Source: an uncultured Sphingomonas sp.
Lineage (GTDB): Bacteria; Pseudomonadota; Alphaproteobacteria; Sphingomonadales; Sphingomonadaceae
Direction: 5' to 3'
DNA: 50,456 nucleotides
Assembly: GCF_913777625.1 (NCBI RefSeq)
Contig: NZ_CAJYTI010000037.1
Span: 1-50,456, forward strand
A program made the translations under genes and the position numbers. Of the stretch, positions 18,918 to 25,504 are shown in pieces. The notes under the pieces are model-generated. The model did no database searches and had not been told where the DNA came from. It saw only the letters and a list, made by a program, of their open reading frames with translations. How positions within the stretch are numbered: position 1 is the stretch's first letter; every line of letters starts with the position of its first letter.

Positions 18918-19850
18918 TTACTGTCCGATGGTTTGGGGCCCGCTTTCGTCGAGCAGATTGGTCTCGGCCATCGCATTGTCGGGCTCGTCGACATGGCCGT
19001 CCGGATCGACGTGGATCAGGATCTCGGTGTCCGGGAACGCTTCGGCGAGCGCGCCCTCCAGCCGTTCGACCACATCATGGGCTTCGGCGATCGTCATGCA
19101 GGCGCGCATGGCGACGTGGAACTGGACGAAATCGCGGTTGCCGCTGGTGCGGGTGCGCAGGTCATGCAGGCTCTTCAGCTCGGGGTGTTCGGCCGCGATC
19201 TCGACGAAACGGCGACGCTTCTCCTCGGGCCATTCGCGGTCCATCAGCTGGTCGATGGCGGCGACCGAGGCGCGCCAGGCGCCCCACAGCAGCCAGAAGG
19301 CGATGGCGATGCCGAACACGGGGTCGGCGCCGGTGAGCCCCAGATAGCTTTCGCAGACCAGCGCGGCGATCACCGCGGCGTTTAGGTACAGGTCCGAGCT
19401 ATAGTGGATGCTGTCCGTGGTGATCGCGATCGAACCGGTCTGGCGGATCACGCGGCGCTGATATTCGGTGAGCGCCAGCGTCACCAAAATCGCGACCACC
19501 GACACCGCGATACCGTCCGCCGGATGTGCGCTGGTTTCGCTCTGCACCAGCCGCTGCACCGCGCGCAGCAGGATGGCAAAGCCCGAGATGGCGATGATCA
19601 CCACCTGGAACAGCGCCGCCAGCGCCTCCGCCTTGCCATGGCCGAAGCGGTGCTCGTCATCCGCGGGCTGCGACGCCCAATGGACGCCACCCAGCGTCAC
19701 CAGCGATGCGACCAGATCGAGCCCCGAATCGGCAAGGCTGGCGAGCACCGCGACGGACCCGGTCTTCACCGCCGCATAGGATTTGAGCGCCCCCAGGAAG
19801 AGCGCGCTGCACACGCTGGCGATCGCGGCGCGGCGAGCGAGGTTGGTCAC
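18918..19850 (-). CDS. cation diffusion facilitator family transporter (FieF-like)
   Basis: A 310-residue CDF antiporter that exports divalent metals (zinc, iron, cadmium or manganese) in exchange for protons. Six helices are visible with the intramembrane metal site residues: DSGLD in helix 2 and HYSSDLYLN in helix 5, plus the HRFGHGKAEALAAL loop. The cytoplasmic C-terminal domain with DFVQFHVAMRACMTIAEAHDV is the dimerising metal-sensing domain. It begins with GTG at 19850, which overlaps the pdxH stop (GTGA). The in-frame extension upstream is antisense-type sequence within pdxH. Metal specificity is not decidable. Confidence 0.9.
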   Translation of the reverse strand: MTNLARRAAIASVCSALFLGALKSYAAVKTGSVAVLASLADSGLDLVASLVTLGGVHWASQPADDEHRFGHGKAEALAALFQVVIIAISGFAILLRAVQRLVQSETSAHPADGIAVSVVAILVTLALTEYQRRVIRQTGSIAITTDSIHYSSDLYLNAAVIAALVCESYLGLTGADPVFGIAIAFWLLWGAWRASVAAIDQLMDREWPEEKRRRFVEIAAEHPELKSLHDLRTRTSGNRDFVQFHVAMRACMTIAEAHDVVERLEGALAEAFPDTEILIHVDPDGHVDEPDNAMAETNLLDESGPQTIGQ

Positions 19851-20425
19851 GGGAACAACATGCCTTCCTGCCAGCCGTCGCCAGCGCGGGTGAAGACGCG
19901 GCGCTCGTGCAGGCGATGCTCGCGGTCGAGCCAGAACTCGATCCGCTCGGGCGTCACCCGGTACCCGCCCCAATGCGGCGGGCGCGGCACCGGCTGCCCC
20001 TCGAAGCGCGCCTGGACATCGGCGAAGCGCGCCTCGAAGGTCGCACGGGCGTCGAGCGGTCGCGACTGGTCCGAGGCCCAGGCGCCGAGCTGCGAATCGC
20101 GGCTGCGGCTGGCGAAATAGGCGTCGGACTCTTCATCGCTGGCGAAGCCGATCGGCCCCTCGATGCGGATCTGGCGACGCAGCGATTTCCAGTGGAAGAG
20201 CAAAGCGACATGCGGGTTGGCGGCGAGGTCGCCGGCCTTGCGGCTCTCGCGGTTGGTGTAGAAGACGAAGCCGCGTTCGTCATAGCCCTTGAGCAGCACC
20301 ATGCGGACCGAGGGGCGGCCCTGCGCGTCCGCGGTCGCCAGCGCCATCGCGTTGGAATCGTTGATCTCGGTGGTACGCGCCTCGGTGTACCAGCTGTGGA
20401 AAAGCGCGAAGGGGTCGGTGCTCAT
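19847..20425 (-). CDS. pdxH: pyridoxamine 5'-phosphate oxidase
   Basis: A 192-residue FMN enzyme that oxidises pyridoxine or pyridoxamine phosphate to pyridoxal 5'-phosphate. The FMN-binding segments are visible (RPSVRMVLLKGYDERGFVFY, NPHVALLFHWKSLRRQIRIEG), as is the C-terminal substrate region (PPHWGGYRVTPERIEFW). It ends in LFP, close to the usual LxP terminus. The ATG is at 20425. It is transcribed divergently from ku, with about 97 bp between them, and overlaps the CDF transporter gene by 4 bp. Confidence 0.95.
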   Translation of the reverse strand: MSTDPFALFHSWYTEARTTEINDSNAMALATADAQGRPSVRMVLLKGYDERGFVFYTNRESRKAGDLAANPHVALLFHWKSLRRQIRIEGPIGFASDEESDAYFASRSRDSQLGAWASDQSRPLDARATFEARFADVQARFEGQPVPRPPHWGGYRVTPERIEFWLDREHRLHERRVFTRAGDGWQEGMLFP

Positions 20426-20522
20426 GGGGTCTGCCTCTACAGCCTAAACGCCGCCGTTGCGATGGGCGGAACATGACGTCCTTTGGGGAATTGAATCGGC
20501 CCGGCAACGAGGAGACTTCCGC

Positions 20523-21389
20523 ATGGCCGCGCGCGCCTATTGGCAGGGACAGATACGGCTGGCCCTCGTTTCGATTCCCGTCGAGATCTACACCGCCACC
20601 AAATCCGGGGCGCAGATCGCGTTCCACCAGATCCACGAGCCGAGCGGCCAGCGGATCCAGTACCAGAAGGTCGCCCCCGGCATCGGCGCGGTCGAGCCCG
20701 ACGAGATCGTGAAAGGATATGAGGTCGAGAAGGGCGAATATGTCCTGCTCGAACAGGACGAGATCGACGCGGTGAAGCTCGAATCGCGCAAGACGCTGGA
20801 GCTGACCCAGTTCGTCGACGCCGACGAGATCGACGTGCTCTATTACGAACGCCCCTATTTCGTCGTGCCCGCGGACGACCTTGCCGAGGAAGCGTTCATC
20901 GTGCTGCGGGAGGCGCTGCGGCGGGCGCGCAAGGTGGGCCTGGGCCAGCTCGCAATGCGCGGGCGGGAATATGTGGTGAGCCTCAAGCCCTGCGGGCGCG
21001 GCATGATCCTGGAAACGCTGCGGTATGCCGACGAAGTGCAGAAGGCGCAGGGCTATTTCCGCGAGATCCCCGACAGCGAGCCCGATCCCGAGCTGCTCGA
21101 TCTCGCCCAGACGCTGATCGAGAAGAAATCGGGCAGCTTCGATCCCAAGGACTTCCACGACCGCTATGTCGATGCGCTCCGCGAGCTGATCGAGAAGAAG
21201 AAAAAGGCCAAGGGCGCCAAGATCCTGGAGGATCCGGACAAGCCGGACGAGCGTGGATCGAATGTCGTGGACCTGATGGCGGCGCTGAAGAAGTCGCTCA
21301 ATACCGGCGATGCCAAGCCCGCCCCCAAAGCCAAGGCGCCCGCGAAGAAGGCACCGGCCAAGAAGCCGGCGGCGAAAAAGCGTGCCTGA
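20523..21389 (+). CDS. ku: non-homologous end joining protein Ku
   Basis: A 288-residue bacterial Ku homologue. The homodimer rings double-strand DNA ends and recruits LigD. Family marks are YWQGQIRLALVSIPVEIYTA at the N-terminus, the bridge region (ELTQFVDADEIDVLYYERPYF), and LKPCGRGMILETLRYADEV in the core. The last 25 residues are a Lys/Ala/Pro-rich tail, a histone-H1-like DNA-binding extension seen in some bacterial Kus. The ATG at 20523 is preceded by GAGGAG 8 nt away. Its last codons overlap the GTG start of ligD by 8 bp. Confidence 0.95.
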   Translation: MAARAYWQGQIRLALVSIPVEIYTATKSGAQIAFHQIHEPSGQRIQYQKVAPGIGAVEPDEIVKGYEVEKGEYVLLEQDEIDAVKLESRKTLELTQFVDADEIDVLYYERPYFVVPADDLAEEAFIVLREALRRARKVGLGQLAMRGREYVVSLKPCGRGMILETLRYADEVQKAQGYFREIPDSEPDPELLDLAQTLIEKKSGSFDPKDFHDRYVDALRELIEKKKKAKGAKILEDPDKPDERGSNVVDLMAALKKSLNTGDAKPAPKAKAPAKKAPAKKPAAKKRA

Positions 21390-23868
21390 CGCCGACAGCC
21401 TCGCCCGCTACAACGCCAAGCGCGACTTCGCCAAGACAGCAGAGCCCGCCGGCAAGGTCGCCAAGACCGGCGGCAACCGCTTCCTCGTCCAGAAGCACGA
21501 CGCGACCCGGCTCCACTGGGACTTCCGGCTGGAGGTGGGCGGCGTGCTCAAGAGCTGGGCGGTGACGCGCGGCCCCAGCCTCGATCCCGACGAGAAACGG
21601 CTGGCGGTGCGCACCGAGGACCACCCGCTGTCCTATGCGGACTTCGAGGGCACGATCCCCAAGGGCCAATATGGCGGCGGCACGGTGATGCTGTGGGACA
21701 GCGGCACTTGGGCGCCGGTGCCGGGCAAGAGCGCCAAGGATCTGGAGAAGGGCCATCTCCATTTCGTGCTTCACGGCGAGCGGATGAACGGCGAGTGGCT
21801 GCTGATCCGGCTCAAGCCGAGGGCCAAGGAAAAGGCCCAGAACTGGCTGCTGCGCAAGATCGACGATGCGTTCGCGGGCGCGACGGACGAATTGGTCGAG
21901 ACGGGGCTGACCAGCGTCACCACCGGCCGCACCATGCAGGAGATCGCCGAGGGCGCGAGCCCCAAGATCCTCCCCAGAACGGGGAGGGGGACCAAGCCGC
22001 AAAGCGGCTTGGTGGAGGGGGAGCGCGGCAAGGGAAGCCGTTCCAGAAAGGGCGCTGCCCGGTCGAAGTCCCCCGCCTTCCAGCAGCCCCAGCTCGCCAC
22101 GCTGGTCGACACCGTGCCCACCGGCAACCAGTGGCTCCACGAGATCAAATATGACGGCTATCGCACGCTGATCGCCACCGGCGCCGGGGGGCCGAAGATC
22201 TACACCCGCTCAGGCCTCGACTGGACCGCGAAGTTCCCCGGCATCGCCGAAGCCGCCGCCACGCTCCCGCCCGGCGCGCTCATCGACGGCGAGATCGTCG
22301 CGATGAAAGACGGCAAGCCCGATTTCTCCGCCTTGCAGGAGGCGATCTCCGCCGGCGGCGGGGGGCTGCTGCTTTTCGCCTTCGACCTGCTCGTCGAAGC
22401 CGGCGATGACCTGACCGCCCTCCCCCAGATCGACCGCAAGGAACGGCTGCGCGCGCTGATCGTCGGCGCCGACGATCGCATCCGCTTCTCCGAACATATC
22501 GTCGGCCAGGGCGAAAAGCTGTTTGCGAGCATGTGCCGCGAGGGCTTCGAAGGCGTCGTCTCGAAGCGCGCCGACGCGCCCTATCGCGGCACGCGCAGCA
22601 AGGCGTGGCTGAAGATCAAGTGCACGCAGCGCCAGGAGTTCGTGATCCTCGGCTGGATCGCCTCCACCGCGCGGGGGCGCGGCTTCAAGTCGCTGCTGCT
22701 CGGCGTAAACGGGCCGGAGGGGCTCGTCTATGCCGGCAAGGTCGGCACCGGGTTCAACACCGAGACGCTGCTGTCGGTGCGCGAGCGACTGGACGCGCTG
22801 GCGACCGACACCCCTGCGGCCAAGGTGCCCCGCCCAGAAGCACGCGGGGCGCATTGGGTGAAGCCGGAGCTGGTCGCTGAGATCGCCTTTGCGGAATTCA
22901 CCGCCGAGAAGGTGGTCCGCCACGCCAGCTTTCTCGGCCTGCGCGAGGACAAGGCGGCCGATACGGTCATCGCCGAGGAGCCGGCTGCGCTTCCTGAAAC
23001 CGCGCCGTCCTCGATCAAGATCAGCAGCCGCGACCGGGTGATCTTCCCCGAATCGAAGCGCACCAAGGGCGATCTCGCCGATTATTATGCCGCCGTCGCC
23101 CCCATCGCGCTGCCCTGGCTGGCCGAGCGCCCGATCAGCCTGGTCCGCTGCCCGCAGGGACGCGCCAAGCAATGCTTTTTCCAGAAGCACGACGCCGGCA
23201 GCTTCGGCGAGCAGGTCCACCATGTCGACATTCGCGAGAAGGACGGATCGACCCAGCCCTATCTCTATGTCTCGGATGCCGACGGCATGCTCGCCTGCGT
23301 CCAGATGGGCACGATCGAGTTCCATGGCTGGGGATCGCGCGTCGCCGATGTCGAGAAGCCGGACAGGCTGGTGTTCGACCTGGACCCCGACGAGGGGCTC
23401 GATTTCGAGGTCGTCAAGAAGGCCGCCGAGCATCTGAAGGCGCAGCTGGCCGAAATCGGCCTCACCAGCTGGCCGATGCTCTCCGGCGGCAAGGGCGTGC
23501 ACGTGGTGGTGCCGCTGGTCCCGCAGGCCGAATGGCCGGCCGCCAAGAGCTTCTGCGAACGCTTCGCCCGCGCGCTTGCCCAGGCAGAGCCGGAGCGCTT
23601 TACCGCCAATCTCAAGAAAGCGAACCGTGTCGGCCGCATCTTCATCGACTATCTGCGCAACCAGCGCGGCGCGACCGCGGTGCTCCCCTATGTCGCCCGT
23701 GCGCGGGCAAACGCGCCGGTCGCCGCGCCCGTCACCTGGACCGAGCTGCGCGACATCGACAGCGCGCACGCCTTCACGATCGCGGACGCCCCGACGCTGC
23801 TCGAACGCGCCGCCAGCCGGGCGCTGCGCGGCTGGGGGACCGCCGATCAGGTGCTCCCCGATCTGTAA
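21382..23868 (+). CDS. ligD: ATP-dependent DNA ligase D (PE-ligase-polymerase)
   Basis: An 828-residue multidomain end-joining enzyme in the Pseudomonas-type order. The 3'-phosphoesterase domain covers residues ~1-180, with histidines H39 and H45 in HDATRLHWDFRLE. The ATP-dependent ligase domain covers ~225-520, with adenylated K256 in EIKYDGYR and a second motif in EGVVSKRADAPY. The primase-like polymerase domain covers ~540-828, with metal aspartates D666 and D668 in FDLDPDEG. The start is GTG 21382, overlapping the ku stop. The linker between PE and ligase (residues ~196-214) is encoded by a palindromic repeat element listed separately; the reading frame stays open, so the gene looks functional. 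Confidence 0.95.
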   Translation: MPDADSLARYNAKRDFAKTAEPAGKVAKTGGNRFLVQKHDATRLHWDFRLEVGGVLKSWAVTRGPSLDPDEKRLAVRTEDHPLSYADFEGTIPKGQYGGGTVMLWDSGTWAPVPGKSAKDLEKGHLHFVLHGERMNGEWLLIRLKPRAKEKAQNWLLRKIDDAFAGATDELVETGLTSVTTGRTMQEIAEGASPKILPRTGRGTKPQSGLVEGERGKGSRSRKGAARSKSPAFQQPQLATLVDTVPTGNQWLHEIKYDGYRTLIATGAGGPKIYTRSGLDWTAKFPGIAEAAATLPPGALIDGEIVAMKDGKPDFSALQEAISAGGGGLLLFAFDLLVEAGDDLTALPQIDRKERLRALIVGADDRIRFSEHIVGQGEKLFASMCREGFEGVVSKRADAPYRGTRSKAWLKIKCTQRQEFVILGWIASTARGRGFKSLLLGVNGPEGLVYAGKVGTGFNTETLLSVRERLDALATDTPAAKVPRPEARGAHWVKPELVAEIAFAEFTAEKVVRHASFLGLREDKAADTVIAEEPAALPETAPSSIKISSRDRVIFPESKRTKGDLADYYAAVAPIALPWLAERPISLVRCPQGRAKQCFFQKHDAGSFGEQVHHVDIREKDGSTQPYLYVSDADGMLACVQMGTIEFHGWGSRVADVEKPDRLVFDLDPDEGLDFEVVKKAAEHLKAQLAEIGLTSWPMLSGGKGVHVVVPLVPQAEWPAAKSFCERFARALAQAEPERFTANLKKANRVGRIFIDYLRNQRGATAVLPYVARARANAPVAAPVTWTELRDIDSAHAFTIADAPTLLERAASRALRGWGTADQVLPDL
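21969..22021. repeat. palindromic repeat unit inside ligD (coding copy)
   Basis: Two adjacent stem-loops. The first is CCTCCCC (21969-21975) with GGGGAGG (21981-21987) around a 5-nt loop. The second is a perfect 10-bp stem, ACCAAGCCGC (21991-22000) and GCGGCTTGGT (22004-22013), around AAA. GGAGGGGG follows. The skeleton (CCTCCCC, five bases, GGGGAGGGGGACC, variable stem, GGTGGAGGGG) matches the unit at 48983 after tldD base for base in its conserved parts. Here it is read in frame as ILPRTGRGTKPQSGLVEGE in the domain linker of LigD. Confidence 0.85.
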
Positions 23869-23928
23869 CGCGAGTGTCACGAGGGTTTCGCACATCGGCT
23901 CTAGCGCGGCGCACGGGAAGGCAGGTCC

Positions 23929-24504
23929 GTGCGCGCAGCTTCGTCCGAGATCATTCGCTGGGTGGCATTGCATGTGGTGCCGCAAGAACCGCAGGTACGC
24001 GGTGCGCTGCGCCGTGCCGGCGTTGCCGAGACGGATATCGACGACCTGATCCAGGAAGCCTATTGCCGCTTCGCCGCGATGGACAGCATCGCCCATGTCG
24101 ACCGCCCCGGCGGCTATTTCATGCAGATGGTGAAGAACCTCTGGCGCGACCAGCTGCGCCGCGCCCGCGTGGTGCGCTTCGAGGAAGTTACGGAAATCGC
24201 CCAGTGGCTCGTCGAGGCAGAGGAACTGGGCGTGGAAGCGGCGGTGGCGGCGCGCGAGCAGGTGCGGATGGTGGAGCGGCTGCTCGCCGACCTGCCCGAG
24301 CGGTGCCGCACCATCTTCACGCTGAAGCGGATCGAGGGGCTGCCGCAAAGAGAGATTGCGCGGCGGCTCGGGGTAAGTGAAAGCATCGTCGAGAACGATG
24401 TGCAGAAGGCGCTGCGGAGCATCCAGCGCGCGATACGGACCGAGCGGTTCGAGAAGGAAGATTGGGGCGTTGGCGAACCGCGGCGATACCGCATCCCGGC
24501 TTGA
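23929..24504 (+). CDS. FecI-like ECF sigma factor
   Basis: A 191-residue extracytoplasmic-function sigma factor. Region 2 covers about residues 30-85 (DIDDLIQEAYCRFAAM, GYFMQMVKNLWRDQLRRAR). Region 4 covers about 120-175, with an HTH (LPQREIARRLGVSESIVEN). The region 4 form LPERCRTIFTLKRIEG is typical of FecI-type sigma factors. The start is GTG 23929, with AAGGCAGG just upstream, 60 bp after ligD. The fecR-like gene overlaps its end by 35 bp, and a TonB receptor with an STN domain follows, the standard trans-envelope signalling set. Confidence 0.93.
   Translation: MRAASSEIIRWVALHVVPQEPQVRGALRRAGVAETDIDDLIQEAYCRFAAMDSIAHVDRPGGYFMQMVKNLWRDQLRRARVVRFEEVTEIAQWLVEAEELGVEAAVAAREQVRMVERLLADLPERCRTIFTLKRIEGLPQREIARRLGVSESIVENDVQKALRSIQRAIRTERFEKEDWGVGEPRRYRIPA
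24455..24460 (+). promoter_or_regulatory. ribosome binding site deciding the fecR-like start (TTG)
   Basis: AGGAAG 9 nt before the TTG at 24470, within the 3' end of the sigma factor gene. It sets the anti-sigma start at MANRGDTASR; the longer open frame upstream reads out-of-frame sigma-factor sequence. Confidence 0.5.
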
Positions 24505-25426
24505 AGACGAGGCTGCCCATTGGGCGGCCCGCATCGACGCATCTCCAGACGCAGCGCCCGCCGGCCTGAACCGCTGGCTGCGCGCCGATCCCGCGCATGC
24601 CGGTGCGCTGCTCCGCGCGCAGGCGACCTTGGTGCTGCTGGGCGGCGCGGTGCCCGAAACTTTGGTGGCCGAACGGCCAGGCGGCGGCCGCCGTATCTGG
24701 TGGCTGGGCGGCGCCAGTGCGGCGCTCGCCGCATCGATCACCGCGGCGCTGCTGCTGCTGCCCGCCCGCGGCGAGCAGATCCGCACCGGCATCGGCGAGG
24801 TCCGCACGGTAGCGCTGAACGACGGCTCGTCGCTCGCAGTGGATGCCGGCAGCGAGCTCGTCACGCACATCGCCGGCGCCGCGCGTCTGGTGACCCTCGC
24901 AGACGGCAAGGCACTGTTCCGGGTGCGCCATGATGCCCATTCCCCATTCCGCGTGCAGGTAGGCAAGGTGACGATCACCGACATCGGCACGGTCTTCCAG
25001 GTCGAGGCCGATCGCGACACCGGCATGGTGGAGGTGCTGGTGAGCGAAGGCGAAGTACAGGTGGCCTCCTCTGGGCAGTCGGTGCGTCTCGTCGCCGGCC
25101 AGCGCGCACGGTTTGTAATCCGCGGGGCCGCTCCCGTTGCAACGGTGGAGCGGGTCGACGCCGCCGGGATCGAACGCGCGCTCGGCTGGACCAGCGGCCG
25201 GCTCGATCTCGACGGCGAAACGCTCGGCGAGGCGGTAGCCGAGCTCAACCGCCACAACCCGCTGCAGATCCGCCTCGCCAGCCCCGCCCTGGCCGGCGAG
25301 AAGCTGTACGGCGCCTTCCGAATCGACGATCCCGCCGGCTTCGCGCAGAGCGCGGCGATCGGTCTTGGTACCCGCGCGCGCATCGGACCGGATGTGATCC
25401 TGATCGGCACGCCCGAAAAAAAGTAG
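24470..25426 (+). CDS. FecR-family anti-sigma/regulator
   Basis: A 318-residue inner-membrane sigma regulator. The N-terminal cytoplasmic domain (LEDEAAHWAARID, RWLRADPAHAGAL) holds the sigma factor and is the DUF4880-type part. One transmembrane helix follows (around residue 80), then the periplasmic FecR domain (TVALNDGSSLAVDAGSE, ITDIGTVFQVEADRD, VLVSEGEVQV). A C-terminal STN-like segment (DGETLGEAVAELNRHNPLQI) comes last. The start is TTG 24470 with AGGAAG upstream, overlapping the sigma gene by 35 bp. It should relay receptor occupancy to the sigma factor. Confidence 0.9.
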   Translation: MANRGDTASRLEDEAAHWAARIDASPDAAPAGLNRWLRADPAHAGALLRAQATLVLLGGAVPETLVAERPGGGRRIWWLGGASAALAASITAALLLLPARGEQIRTGIGEVRTVALNDGSSLAVDAGSELVTHIAGAARLVTLADGKALFRVRHDAHSPFRVQVGKVTITDIGTVFQVEADRDTGMVEVLVSEGEVQVASSGQSVRLVAGQRARFVIRGAAPVATVERVDAAGIERALGWTSGRLDLDGETLGEAVAELNRHNPLQIRLASPALAGEKLYGAFRIDDPAGFAQSAAIGLGTRARIGPDVILIGTPEKK

Positions 25427-25504
25427 CGGGTCGGTTAAGGAAATCGTCGCCGCGATCGTCGGGCAACCGAGAACCGAGCCATTCCGGCTCCGGGGGGTGG
25501 AACC

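Noticed and set aside
22210..25410. A very long minus-strand open frame (over 1000 codons) opposite ligD, the sigma gene and fecR
   Set aside because: It mirrors three well-recognised plus-strand genes, its translation is low-complexity and Arg/His-rich, and no family is recognisable. It is a GC-rich antisense shadow, as are similar long frames at 11034-13685, 24317-26596 and 29408-31222.
25439..25444. GGAAAT as a FecI-type -35 box before the TonB receptor
   Set aside because: The only CGTC-like -10 candidate is 12 bp away, too close for an ECF promoter; not reported as a feature.
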